A program made the position numbers and the translations under genes. The notes beneath the pieces were generated by a model. The model was not told where the DNA came from, searched no databases, and saw nothing but the letters and a program-made list of their open reading frames with translations. Source: Neoroseomonas alkaliterrae (GTDB lineage Bacteria; Pseudomonadota; Alphaproteobacteria; Acetobacterales; Acetobacteraceae). Taken from it: a DNA stretch of 64,000 bases. Each line of letters opens with the position of its first letter. The stretch's first letter is position 1. The stretch lies in assembly GCF_014199195.1 (NCBI RefSeq), contig NZ_JACIJE010000002.1:310001-374000 (forward strand). The letters are read 5' to 3'. Below are positions 45,676 to 54,245 of the stretch, one piece after another.

Positions 45676-46746
45676 TCACAGGAACCTCGCGCGGATGTCC
45701 ACGCTGCTCTCGCGCCCGAGCTTGTCGAAATGCTCGGCGAGCCAGGCATCGGCCGCCTCGCGCCCGTAGCGGCGCAGCGTGCAGAGGAAGTCCCAGTCGC
45801 CGTTGAACTTCGTGCTGAGCTTGAACTTCCGCATCCGGTCCTCGTCCTCGATGAGGTGGATGAAGAGCCGGCGATAGCGCGGCTGCTCGAGCCGGCCGGA
45901 ATCGAGCAGGCGCTGCACGAAGTCGATGGCGCGCACCTCGGCCATCAGGGAGCCGTTGAAGGTGATCTCGTTCAGCCGGTTCACGATGTCCGAGGCGGTG
46001 GTCGGCGCCTCCTCGCGCACCGTGGGGTTGAGCTGCACCAGCACGATGTCCGGCGGCCCGCCCTGGTCGTAGAGCGGCCAGAGCGCCGGGTTGCCGAGAT
46101 AGCCGCCGTCCCAGTAGGGCTCGCCGTCGATCTCCACCGCCTTGAACACCTGGGGCAGGCAGGCCGAGGCGAGCAGCGCGTCCACCGTCAGCTCGCGCCG
46201 CGTGAAGACGCGCGGCTTGCCCGTGCGCACCGAGGTCGCGGAGACGAACAGCCGCGGCGCCTTCGCCTCCATGCGCAGCCGCTCGAAGTCGATGCTGTCG
46301 CGCAGCGCGTCGCGCAGCGGGTTGAAGTCCCATCCGAAGGGATTGATCTGGTAGGGCGAGAGCACGCGGGAGAGCGTGTCGAAGGTGCGGTAGGCGACCG
46401 ACCAGGTGAGGTCGTGGCCCCAGACCAGCTTCTCCATCGGCGTGGCCTGCAGCGGGCTGATCGCGAGCTTGCCGGCCATGGTCCGCCAGAAGCGGTCGAG
46501 TGCTGCGATGGCCGCTTCCGGCCCGCCCTCCAGCAGCCCCTCGACCAGCATCGCGCCGTTGATCGCGCCCGCCGAGGTGCCCGAAAGCCCGTCGATCTCG
46601 AGCCTGTCGTCCTCGAGCAGCCGCTCGAGCACGCCCCAGGTGAAAGCGCCATGCGTGCCCCCGCCCTGCAGCGCGAGGCTGATGCGCCGGCGCGCGGGCG
46701 GCCGCGCGACGGCCGGCGCGGCCGGGCCGTTGGTCCCCTCGCTCAC
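45676..46746 (-). CDS. Patatin-like phospholipase family protein (DUF3734 type)
   Basis: This 356-residue protein has the patatin fold: the oxyanion loop QGGGTHGAFTWG, the nucleophile motif GLSGTSAGAING, and the catalytic Asp in YWDGGYLGNPAL. The C-terminal third (NEITFNGSLMAEVRAIDFV onward) resembles the DUF3734 extension that accompanies patatins next to 3-hydroxybutyrate dehydrogenases. It probably hydrolyses acyl lipids or granule-associated substrates. The start is GTG in a GTGA overlap with the bdhA stop, indicating translational coupling. Confidence 0.9.
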   Translation of the reverse strand: MSEGTNGPAAPAVARPPARRRISLALQGGGTHGAFTWGVLERLLEDDRLEIDGLSGTSAGAINGAMLVEGLLEGGPEAAIAALDRFWRTMAGKLAISPLQATPMEKLVWGHDLTWSVAYRTFDTLSRVLSPYQINPFGWDFNPLRDALRDSIDFERLRMEAKAPRLFVSATSVRTGKPRVFTRRELTVDALLASACLPQVFKAVEIDGEPYWDGGYLGNPALWPLYDQGGPPDIVLVQLNPTVREEAPTTASDIVNRLNEITFNGSLMAEVRAIDFVQRLLDSGRLEQPRYRRLFIHLIEDEDRMRKFKLSTKFNGDWDFLCTLRRYGREAADAWLAEHFDKLGRESSVDIRARFL

Positions 46747-47537
46747 GCCGCCAGCCAGCCCCCGTCCACCGAGAGCGCGGCGCCGTTCACCCCGCCCGAG
46801 CCCGGCCCGCAGAGCCAGGTGGCCAAGGAGGCCACCTCCTCCGGCTCGATCCAGCGCTTGGAGGGCTGCTTCTCGAGCAGGTAGTCGGTCAGCGCCCTCT
46901 CCTCGCTCACGCCGTGCTTCTCGGCCAGCGGCTTCACCTGCGCCTCGGCGAGCGGGGTGCGCACGAAGCCGGGGCAGATGGCGTTGCAGGTGATGGGCGT
47001 GCGCGCGACCTCGAGCGCGACCACCTTCGTCAGCCCCACCACACCGTGCTTGGCCGCGACATAGGCGATCTTGAACGGGCTCGCGACGAGGCCGTGGGCG
47101 GAGGCGATGTTGACGATCCGCCCCCAGTTGCGCGCGCGCATGCCCGGCAGCGCGGCGCGGATGGCGTGGAAGTTCGAGGACATGTTGACGGCGATGATCG
47201 CGTCCCATTTCTCCGGCGGGAAATCCTCGACCGGGGAGACGAACTGGATGCCCGCGTTGTTGACCAGGATGTCGCAGGCGCCGAGCGTCCTCGCGCAGTC
47301 CGCGACCATGGCGCGCACCTCGTCGGGCTTCGCCATGTCGGCCGCCGAATAGGGCGCCTCGCCGCCGCCCATCGCCGCGCCGACCTTCGCGCGCGCGGCG
47401 GCGATCTCCTCCGGCCTGCCGAAGCCGTTCAGCATCACCCGCGCGCCCGCCCCGGCCATCATCAGCGCGATGGCGAGGCCGATGCCGGAGGTCGAGCCGG
47501 TGACGAGGGCCGCGCGGCCCGCGAGAGTCTTTTCCAT
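46743..47537 (-). CDS. bdhA: 3-hydroxybutyrate dehydrogenase
   Basis: This 264-residue short-chain dehydrogenase has ALVTGSTSGIGLAIALMM at the N-terminus, NNAGIQFVSPVEDFP, IVNIASAHGLVASPFKIAY and the catalytic YVAAKHG. CPGFVRTPLAEAQV and RWIEPEEVASLATWLC are typical of D-3-hydroxybutyrate dehydrogenases. It interconverts 3-hydroxybutyrate and acetoacetate in polyhydroxybutyrate turnover. An ATG 12 codons upstream (47573) is possible. The chosen ATG has GGAAG at a normal distance. It is coupled to the patatin gene. Confidence 0.93.
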   Translation of the reverse strand: MEKTLAGRAALVTGSTSGIGLAIALMMAGAGARVMLNGFGRPEEIAAARAKVGAAMGGGEAPYSAADMAKPDEVRAMVADCARTLGACDILVNNAGIQFVSPVEDFPPEKWDAIIAVNMSSNFHAIRAALPGMRARNWGRIVNIASAHGLVASPFKIAYVAAKHGVVGLTKVVALEVARTPITCNAICPGFVRTPLAEAQVKPLAEKHGVSEERALTDYLLEKQPSKRWIEPEEVASLATWLCGPGSGGVNGAALSVDGGWLAA

Positions 47538-47576
47538 AGGCGTCACTTCCGTCCCTTGAGGGGTCGGCATCAAGGC

Positions 47577-48998
47577 TCAGGGCAGGCGTTTGAGCAAGCC
47601 GAGGATGCGCTTGACGGCGGGCGAGAGCAGTTTCGGCGCGTAGAACTCGCCCGCCGCGCGCTTGGCCGCCTCCTGCGCCGTCGGGTAGGGCAGCACCGCG
47701 CCGGCCAGGGCCGACAGCCGCCGCCCGATGGCCAGCGCGAACATCCCCGCCATCTCCCCCGCGCCCGGCCCGACCACCGAGGCGCCGAGCAGCCGCCCCT
47801 TGCGGTCGGCCACCAGCTTCACCAGCCCCTCCGCCCGGCCCTCGGCGACCAGCCGGTCGTTCTCGGCGAGCGGCCAGCGGGTGATGACGAGATCCTCGCG
47901 GCCCGCGGCGCGCAGTTCCGCCTCGGTCGGGCCGATCTGGGCGATCCCGGGGTCGGTGTAGGTCACGCGCGGCAGCGCGTCGTAGGAGAGGCGCGCGGGC
48001 AGGCGGAACAGCATGGCGCGCGCGATGATGCCCGCATGCTGCGAGCAGACATGGGTGAAGGCGCGCGGGCCCAGGCCCTCGGGGTCGGCGATGTCGCCCG
48101 CCGCCCAGACGCGGCGGTTGGTGGTGGAGCGCAGGGCGCGGGTGGTGGCGATCCCGCGCGGGGAATGCGCGATGCCCCCCGCATCGAGCCCCAGCCCGGC
48201 GAGGCGCGGCGCCCGGCCCACGGCGAGCAGCAGATGCGTGCCATGGATGCGCGTGCCATCCCCCAGCACCACCGCGATGCCCGGCCCGTCGCGGGAGACG
48301 GCGGCGACCTCCGCGCCCTCGTGCAGCGCCACCCCGTCCTCGAGCAGCGCGGCGCGCAGCGGGGCGATGCATTCGGGATCCTCTCGCCCGGCGATGCGCG
48401 CGCTCTCGATGAGCGAGACGCGGCAGCCGAGCCGCGCATGGGCCTGCGCCATCTCGAGCCCGATCGGCCCGCCGCCGACGACCACGAGATGCCCGGGCGG
48501 CGCATCGAGGGCGAAGAGCGTCTCGTTCGTCAGGAACGGCACCTCCGCGAGGCCGGGAATCGGCGGAACGATGGCGGCCGAGCCCGCGGCCACCACGGCG
48601 CGGCGGAAGCGGAAGCGCCGGCCGGCGGCCTCGATCGCCTCGGGCGCCACGAAGCGGGCGGCGGCGCGCACCACCGTCACCCCCATGGCGGTGAAGCGTT
48701 CCTCGGAATCGTTCGGCGCGATGGCGGCGATGGCGCCCGCGACATGGGCGCGCACCCCGGCCCAGTCGATCGCGGGTGGCGGCAGCACCACGCCGAAGCG
48801 CCCGGCCCGGCGCGCCGCATGGGCGGCATGGGCTGCGGCGAGCAGCGCCTTTGACGGCACGCAACCATGGTTCAGGCAATCCCCGCCCATCGCCGCCCGC
48901 TCGAAAAGCGCGACCTTCAGGCCGAGCCCCGCCGAGATCGCCGCGACCGAGAGCCCCGCGGCCCCCGCGCCGATCACCGCCACGTCGCAGTCAGTCAT
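47577..48998 (-). CDS. FAD-dependent pyridine nucleotide-disulfide oxidoreductase (mercuric-reductase/Lpd-like)
   Basis: This 473-residue flavoprotein begins DVAVIGAGAAGLSVAAI with the FAD loop and has the redox-active disulfide motif GGDCLNHGCVPSK (Cys41 and Cys46). The NAD(P) loop is VVVGGGPIGLEMA, and the second FAD motif is VWAAGDIAD. The C-terminal dimerisation domain has PYPTAQEAAKRAAG where dihydrolipoamide dehydrogenases carry a His-Glu pair; here Tyr replaces the His. There is no MerA-type C-terminal Cys pair. Its ATG overlaps the DedA-like stop by eight bases. Its substrate is unknown. Confidence 0.88.
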   Translation of the reverse strand: MTDCDVAVIGAGAAGLSVAAISAGLGLKVALFERAAMGGDCLNHGCVPSKALLAAAHAAHAARRAGRFGVVLPPPAIDWAGVRAHVAGAIAAIAPNDSEERFTAMGVTVVRAAARFVAPEAIEAAGRRFRFRRAVVAAGSAAIVPPIPGLAEVPFLTNETLFALDAPPGHLVVVGGGPIGLEMAQAHARLGCRVSLIESARIAGREDPECIAPLRAALLEDGVALHEGAEVAAVSRDGPGIAVVLGDGTRIHGTHLLLAVGRAPRLAGLGLDAGGIAHSPRGIATTRALRSTTNRRVWAAGDIADPEGLGPRAFTHVCSQHAGIIARAMLFRLPARLSYDALPRVTYTDPGIAQIGPTEAELRAAGREDLVITRWPLAENDRLVAEGRAEGLVKLVADRKGRLLGASVVGPGAGEMAGMFALAIGRRLSALAGAVLPYPTAQEAAKRAAGEFYAPKLLSPAVKRILGLLKRLP

Positions 48999-49743
48999 TG
49001 CGTGTCCTTCCGCGCCACCAGGCGCCGAACAGGGAAAGCGCCGCCAGGCCGAGCAGCGGCAGCAGGATGGGCGGGGAGAGGATGACCGCCAGATCCGGCC
49101 GCCCCCCCGCCGCCAGGATCTCGCCCAGGCCCGCGCCGATCCCGGAATAGACCGCCGTGGCCGGAATGATGCCGAGGGCGGTGGCCGCCGCATAGGCGCC
49201 GAAAGGCATGCCGAGAAGGGCGGGCGCGAGATTGGCGAGCCAGAAGGGTACGACCGGGATCAGCCGCAGCGTCAGCAGGTAGAAGAAGCCGTCGCGCTCG
49301 AGCCCCGGCCGCAGCCTCTCGACCAGCCCCGCCGCGCGCCCCGCGACGAGCGGCGCGAGCGCCGTGCGGGCGGCGAGGAACAGGGCGCAGGCCCCGAGCG
49401 TCGCCCCCAGGACGGCGAGCGCGGTGCCGATCCAGGCGCCGAACAGGAAGCCCCCGGCGAGCGTCATCACCGCCCCGCCGGGCAGGGAGAGCGCGACCAC
49501 CGCGACATAGAGCCCGACATAAGCCGCCGCCGAGACCCCCGGCCGGGCCGCGACCCAGGCGGTGAGCGCGGCGCGATGCTCGGCGAGCGTTTCGAAGGAG
49601 AGCAGGCGCGCCGCCCCGCTCGCCCAGGCGAGGGCGAGGAGCCCCGCGACCAGCAGCAGGGGCCAGGCGCGGGCGAGCGGGTTGCGGCGGGCTGGGCTTT
49701 CCATGTCCTGGTCCGGCAAGGGGTGGCGAAGGGTTGCGGGCAT
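48991..49743 (-). CDS. TVP38/TMEM64 (DedA/VTT) family membrane protein
   Basis: This 250-residue membrane protein has a hydrophobic segment at about 29-46 and the VTT domain core: [20 protein letters not shown], then [20 protein letters not shown] and [23 protein letters not shown] proteins are linked to lipid scrambling and proton- or phospholipid-dependent membrane homeostasis. A second ATG at 49704 is an equally good start. It is coupled to the flavoprotein gene, a pairing also seen in other bacteria, which suggests a joint redox and membrane role (inference). It is divergent from rpmH. Confidence 0.9.
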   Translation of the reverse strand: MPATLRHPLPDQDMESPARRNPLARAWPLLLVAGLLALAWASGAARLLSFETLAEHRAALTAWVAARPGVSAAAYVGLYVAVVALSLPGGAVMTLAGGFLFGAWIGTALAVLGATLGACALFLAARTALAPLVAGRAAGLVERLRPGLERDGFFYLLTLRLIPVVPFWLANLAPALLGMPFGAYAAATALGIIPATAVYSGIGAGLGEILAAGGRPDLAVILSPPILLPLLGLAALSLFGAWWRGRTRND

Positions 49744-49886
49744 CGGGGCCCCGCGCGGTTGACGCGCCGCACCCCGCCTCCCTATACCTCCGCGCCTTGC
49801 CGGGGCACCCCAGGGTCGGGGTGCCGCCGGCCCGTTCTGCTGGCGGCATGGCCCGCGCGCCGGCGCCGAGGTTCAGGAGACTTGTC

Positions 49887-50021
49887 GTGAAGCGTACCTA
49901 CCAGCCCTCGAAGCTTGTCCGGAAGCGCCGGCACGGGTTCCGCTCCCGCATGGCGACGGTGGGCGGCCGCAAGGTGATCGCCAACCGCCGCGCCAAGGGC
50001 CGCAAGCGCCTCTCGGCCTGA
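49887..50021 (+). CDS. rpmH: 50S ribosomal protein L34
   Basis: This 44-residue basic protein reads [18 protein letters not shown] at the N-terminus and ends with GRKRLSA, an exact L34 pattern. The start is GTG, with AGGAGA ten bases upstream. L34 is part of the large ribosomal subunit. It heads the conserved rpmH-rnpA-yidD-yidC group. The upstream open frame is discarded because L34 never carries an N-terminal extension of that kind. Confidence 0.98.
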   Translation: MKRTYQPSKLVRKRRHGFRSRMATVGGRKVIANRRAKGRKRLSA

Positions 50022-50046
50022 CCGGCCGCGCCGGGCGGAGGCTTGC

Positions 50047-50421
50047 ATGCCGGGCAGCGCCGACCCGGCCACGCCCCCCGCGGGCGCGGCCCCGGAGCGG
50101 CTGAAGAAGCGCCGCGACTTCCTCCGCGCCGCCCAGCGCGGCAAGCGCGCCGCGCGCCCGGGCCTCGTGCTGCAGGCCGTGCCCGGCGAGGCGCGGCACC
50201 TGCGCCTCGGCTTCACCGTGACCAGGAAGGTGGGCAATGCGGTCACGCGCAACCGCGCGCGGCGGCGGCTGAAGGAGGCCGCGCGGCTCGGCCTGCCGGG
50301 CATGGGCCTCGCGGGCTGGGATCTCGTGCTGATCGGCCGCGACGGCACCCTCACGCGCCCCTTCGCGCTGCTGGTCGAGGACCTGCGCGGCGCGCTGCGC
50401 CAGGCGGGCGTGCTGCGATGA
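50047..50421 (+). CDS. rnpA: Ribonuclease P protein component
   Basis: This 124-residue basic protein contains [20 protein letters not shown], the RnpA N-terminal hallmark, and [20 protein letters not shown], the RNR motif that contacts the RNA subunit. It assists 5-prime tRNA processing by the RNase P RNA. It starts 25 bp after rpmH. Its stop overlaps the yidD ATG (ATGA). Confidence 0.97.
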   Translation: MPGSADPATPPAGAAPERLKKRRDFLRAAQRGKRAARPGLVLQAVPGEARHLRLGFTVTRKVGNAVTRNRARRRLKEAARLGLPGMGLAGWDLVLIGRDGTLTRPFALLVEDLRGALRQAGVLR

Positions 50422-50657
50422 GCCTCGCGGCCGCCGCGCTGAAGGGCTGCGTGCACTGCTACCGCTACACGCTGCGCGGCGTGATCGGCGCGAATTGCCG
50501 CTTCTTCCCCTCCTGCAGCGACTACGCGCTCGAGGCGCTGTCGGTGCATGGCGCGGCCCGCGGCACGCTCATGACTGCCCGGCGCATCCTGCGCTGCAAC
50601 CCCTGGAATCCGGGCGGCTACGACCCCGTGCCCGGCCCCCGAACGCCGAAAGGCTGA
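50418..50657 (+). CDS. yidD: Membrane protein insertion efficiency factor
   Basis: This 79-residue protein has the YidD hallmarks [31 protein letters not shown] and [16 protein letters not shown], with three conserved cysteines. It assists insertion of membrane proteins next to YidC. The ATG overlaps the rnpA stop by four bases, and yidC follows after 11 bp. The frame is hidden inside a longer out-of-register open frame, but motif match and overlap decide the start. Confidence 0.97.
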   Translation: MSLAAAALKGCVHCYRYTLRGVIGANCRFFPSCSDYALEALSVHGAARGTLMTARRILRCNPWNPGGYDPVPGPRTPKG

Positions 50658-50668
50658 GACCCGTCCCG

Positions 50669-52483
50669 ATGGACCAGAAGCGCCTCTTTGCCGCCATCGC
50701 GCTCTCGATCGGCATCCTGCTGATCTTCGACGTGTGGAACCGGACGAACCAGCCGCCCCCGCCGCCGCCCGCGCCCGCGGCGCAGCGCGCCGAGGTGCCT
50801 GTCCCGGCCGCCCCGGCCGCGGCCCCCGGCGGCGTGCCCGTGCCCGCCGCGCCCGGGGCCATGCCGGGCGAGGCCCGGGCGAGTGCTGCGCCCCAGCGCC
50901 CGCCCGCGGCGCGCATCGGCGTCGAGAGCCCGCGCCTGGCCGGGACGCTCAACCTGCGCGGCGCGCGCCTCGACGATCTGGTGCTGACCACCTATCGCGA
51001 GACGCTCGCCCCCAACTCCCCCAATGTGCGGATCTTCGCCCCGCGCGACGGCCAGAACCCCTATTTCGCCCAATGGGGCTGGACAGCGGCGGACGGGCGG
51101 ACCCGCGTGCCGGAATCCGAGACCGACTGGACCGCCGAGGGCGGGCCGCTCGCGCCGGGCCGGCCGGTCACGCTCTCCTGGGACAACGGCCAGGGGCAGG
51201 TCTTCGAGATCCTGCTCTCGATCGACGAGGCCTACATGCTCTCCGCCGAGCAGCGGGTCCGCAACAGCGGCCCCGAGGCCGTCTCGGTGCTGCCCTGGGT
51301 GCGCGTGCGGCGCGACTACACCCCGCCCACGGCCGGCTTCTTCATCCTGCATGAGGGCTTCACCGGCGTGCTCGGCGGCCGGCTGCACGAGGTGACCTTC
51401 TCGGATGCGAAGTCCGAGGGCTCGCGCCGCGGCGGCACGGCGCTCGAGCAGGAGACGACCGGCGGCTGGGCCGGCATCACCGACAAGTACTGGCTGGCCG
51501 CGGTGATGCCCGCCGCCCCCGACCAGACGCTGCGCGCCGCCTACCGCCACGTGAACGAGGGCGGCGGGGCGGCGGGCGACCGCTGGCAGGTGGACCTCGC
51601 GGCGCCGCAGCCACTCAGCATCGCCCCCGGCGCCTCCGCGGCGATGCCGACGCGCCTCTTCGCCGGCGCGAAGGAGGTCGGCCTGCTCGATTCCTACATG
51701 AGCCGGCTGAACATCACGGATTTCGACAAGGCGATCGACTTCGGCTGGTTCTACTTCTTGACCAAGCCGTTCTTCCACGCGCTGCACTGGCTGGCCGAGA
51801 TGTTCGAGGCGATGGGCAGCTCGGCGCCCTACGGCCTCGCGATCCTGGCCTTCACCCTCATCATCAAGATCCTGTTCTTCCCGCTGGCCAACAAGGCCTA
51901 CCACTCGATGGCGAAGATGAAGGTGCTCGCGCCGAAGATGACGGAGATCCGCGAGCGCTACAAGGACGACCCCCAGAAGGCGCAGCAGGAGATGATGGCG
52001 CTCTACCGGGCGGAGAAGGTGAACCCCGCCTCGGGCTGCCTGCCGATCCTGATCCAGATCCCGGTCTTCTTCGCGCTCTACAAGGTGCTCTTCGTCTCGA
52101 TCGAGATGCGCCACCAGCCCTTCTTCGGCTGGATCAGCGACCTCTCGGCGCCGGACCCGACCAACCTGTTCAACCTCTTCGGCCTGCTGCCCTTCGACCC
52201 GGCGCAGTGGAGCGTGTTCCTGCACATGCCCGCCTGGGCGGTGATCATGGGCTTCACGATGTGGCTGCAGATGAAGCTGAACCCGCAGCCGCCCGACCCC
52301 ATCCAGGCCAAGATCTTCGCCTGGATGCCGGTGATCTTCACCTTCATGCTGGCGTCCTTCCCGGCCGGCCTGATCATCTACTGGGCCTGGAACAACACGC
52401 TCTCGATCGCGCAGCAGTACTACATCATGCGCCACGAGCGCGCCGCGGCGCGCGCGGCCAAGGCCGCGGGCAAGGCGAAATAG
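50669..52483 (+). CDS. yidC: Membrane protein insertase YidC
   Basis: This 604-residue insertase begins MDQKRLFAAIALSIGILLIF with the first membrane segment. A Pro- and Ala-rich linker and a large periplasmic beta domain (about 90-360) follow. The conserved core comprises FFHALHWLAEMFEAMGSSAP, MAKMKVLAPKMTEIRERYKD, NPASGCLPILIQIPVFFALY and the last segments to about 590. YidC inserts and folds inner-membrane proteins with or without SecYEG. Order and length are typical for alphaproteobacteria. engB follows after 90 bp. Confidence 0.98.
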   Translation: MDQKRLFAAIALSIGILLIFDVWNRTNQPPPPPPAPAAQRAEVPVPAAPAAAPGGVPVPAAPGAMPGEARASAAPQRPPAARIGVESPRLAGTLNLRGARLDDLVLTTYRETLAPNSPNVRIFAPRDGQNPYFAQWGWTAADGRTRVPESETDWTAEGGPLAPGRPVTLSWDNGQGQVFEILLSIDEAYMLSAEQRVRNSGPEAVSVLPWVRVRRDYTPPTAGFFILHEGFTGVLGGRLHEVTFSDAKSEGSRRGGTALEQETTGGWAGITDKYWLAAVMPAAPDQTLRAAYRHVNEGGGAAGDRWQVDLAAPQPLSIAPGASAAMPTRLFAGAKEVGLLDSYMSRLNITDFDKAIDFGWFYFLTKPFFHALHWLAEMFEAMGSSAPYGLAILAFTLIIKILFFPLANKAYHSMAKMKVLAPKMTEIRERYKDDPQKAQQEMMALYRAEKVNPASGCLPILIQIPVFFALYKVLFVSIEMRHQPFFGWISDLSAPDPTNLFNLFGLLPFDPAQWSVFLHMPAWAVIMGFTMWLQMKLNPQPPDPIQAKIFAWMPVIFTFMLASFPAGLIIYWAWNNTLSIAQQYYIMRHERAAARAAKAAGKAK

Positions 52484-52573
52484 GCAGGGCGGGGGCACTC
52501 TGCCCCGCGCGCGCCGCGTCGTCCTTCGCCGGCGGGCCGGGCGTGGCGGCGCGGCCGCCGCGGCGAAAGGACG

Positions 52574-53239
52574 ATGATGACCGGACTTGCCGACACCCGG
52601 GACGAGGCCGAGCGCGCCGCGCTGATCGAGGCGGGGCGGCTGCTTTTCGCCCGGCCCTGCGCCTTCTTCCACGCGGCGCAGAAGACCGACCAGCTCCCGC
52701 CGCCCGGCCTGCCCGAGATCGCCTTCTGCGGGCGGTCCAATGTGGGCAAGTCCTCGCTGATCAACGCGCTCACCGGGCAGAAGGCGCTCGCGCGCGTGTC
52801 CCAGACGCCCGGGCGCACGCGCCAGCTCAACTTCTTCGATCTCGCCGGCCGGCTCGTGCTCGTGGACCTGCCGGGCTACGGCTATGCCAAGGCGTCGAAG
52901 GACATGCAGCGCGACTGGCAGGGCGTGATGTTCGACTACCTGCGCGGCCGGCCGAACCTGATGCGCGTGATGCTGCTGCTCGATGCGCGGATCGAGACGA
53001 AATCCGCCGACCGCGCGGCGATGGCCCTGCTCGATGCCGCCGCGGTCGCCTTCCAGATCGTGCTGACCAAGGCCGACGATGTCGGCCCGCAGAAGCTCGC
53101 CGCGCGCTTCGCCGAGGCCGAGGCGCTCGCCCGCGGCCACACCGCGGCGCACCCGCTGGTGCTGGTGACGAGCAGCGCGACCGGCCTCGGCATCCCGGAA
53201 CTGCGGGCGGAGATCGCGGGCTTCGCGCAGCCCGGCTGA
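52574..53239 (+). CDS. engB: Ribosome biogenesis GTPase EngB (YihA/YsxC)
   Basis: This 221-residue GTPase has the P-loop [18 protein letters not shown], the switch region [28 protein letters not shown] (G3) and [12 protein letters not shown] (G4). EngB acts in 50S subunit assembly and is usually essential. AAAGGACG lies just ahead of the ATG-ATG pair. It sits in the conserved yidC-engB-argB order found in this group. Confidence 0.97.
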   Translation: MMTGLADTRDEAERAALIEAGRLLFARPCAFFHAAQKTDQLPPPGLPEIAFCGRSNVGKSSLINALTGQKALARVSQTPGRTRQLNFFDLAGRLVLVDLPGYGYAKASKDMQRDWQGVMFDYLRGRPNLMRVMLLLDARIETKSADRAAMALLDAAAVAFQIVLTKADDVGPQKLAARFAEAEALARGHTAAHPLVLVTSSATGLGIPELRAEIAGFAQPG

Positions 53240-53354
53240 TGGCGGGGCGGGACGCCGCCCTTCCCTCGCAGGCGGGTCCGGGCGCGGCGGCTTGACCGGC
53301 CCGCCGCCCGCGGCCAGAAACCGCCGACCCCCGGAAAGGGGGCGAGGAACGCTG

Positions 53355-54245
53355 ATGACCGAGCCTGCCCACACGCCCGATGCCATGGCCATCCTGGCCG
53401 GCGCGCTGCCCTTCCTGAAGCGCTACGACGACGCCACCGTGGTCGTGAAGTATGGCGGCCACGCCATGGGGGAGGAGGAGACGGCGCTGCGCTTCGGCCG
53501 TGACATCGCGCTGCTCGAGCAGGTCGGCGTCAACCCGGTGGTGGTGCATGGCGGCGGGCCGCAGATCAACGCCATGCTCAAGCGGCTGAACGTGAAGTCC
53601 ACCTTCGTGCAGGGCCTGCGCGTGACCGACGCCGAGATGCTCGACGTGGTCGAGATGGTCCTCGCCGGCCCGGTCAACAAGCAGGTGGCCGAGGCCATCA
53701 CGCGCGCGGGCGTCATGGCGGTGGGCATCTCCGGCAAGGATGGCGGGCTGATCCGCGCGCGCAAGCTGACGCGCACCTACCGCGACCCGGATTCGAACAT
53801 CGAGAAGGTGCTCGACCTCGGCTTCGTGGGCGAGCCCGCGAGCGTGGACCCGAAGGTGCTGCGCCTGCTGATCGGGGCCGACATCGTGCCCGTGGTGGCG
53901 CCCGTGGGTGTGGGCGAGGACGGGCAGACCTACAACATCAACGCCGACACCGCGGCCGGCGCGATCGCCGGCGCGCTCGCGGCGGAGCGGCTGCTGATGC
54001 TGACCGACGTGCCCGGCGTGCTCGACACCGACAAGCGCCTGATCCCCGAGATGACGGTGGCCGAGGTGAAGGCCGGCATCGAGGCCGGCTGGATCAATGG
54101 CGGCATGATCCCGAAGGTCGAGACCTGCATCTACGCCATCGAGCGCGGCGTGAAGGGCGCGGTGATCCTGGACGGGCGCGTGCCGCACGCGATCCTGGCC
54201 GAGCTCTTCACCGATGCCGGGCCGGGCACGCTGATCCGCCCCTGA
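53355..54245 (+). CDS. argB: Acetylglutamate kinase
   Basis: This 296-residue amino-acid kinase has [11 protein letters not shown] near residue 35, [29 protein letters not shown] and [20 protein letters not shown]. It phosphorylates N-acetylglutamate in arginine synthesis. AAGGGGGCGAGGAAC upstream supports the ATG. Its stop is immediately followed by the stop triplet of the convergent DUF2336 gene, with no intervening base and so no terminator. Confidence 0.97.
   Translation: MTEPAHTPDAMAILAGALPFLKRYDDATVVVKYGGHAMGEEETALRFGRDIALLEQVGVNPVVVHGGGPQINAMLKRLNVKSTFVQGLRVTDAEMLDVVEMVLAGPVNKQVAEAITRAGVMAVGISGKDGGLIRARKLTRTYRDPDSNIEKVLDLGFVGEPASVDPKVLRLLIGADIVPVVAPVGVGEDGQTYNINADTAAGAIAGALAAERLLMLTDVPGVLDTDKRLIPEMTVAEVKAGIEAGWINGGMIPKVETCIYAIERGVKGAVILDGRVPHAILAELFTDAGPGTLIRP

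Noticed and set aside
47577-49193. Fusion of the flavoprotein and the DedA-like protein
   Set aside because: The flavoprotein frame opens upstream through the DedA gene, but the DedA protein uses a different frame and has its own stop. The two are overlapping genes, not a fusion.
49744-49886. Possible replication origin near rpmH
   Set aside because: rpmH often neighbours dnaA and an origin in other bacteria. Here no dnaA gene and no cluster of DnaA boxes is seen, so no origin is claimed.
50618-53392. A 924-codon open frame opposite yidC and engB
   Set aside because: It is low-complexity antisense text. yidC and engB on the plus strand explain the DNA.
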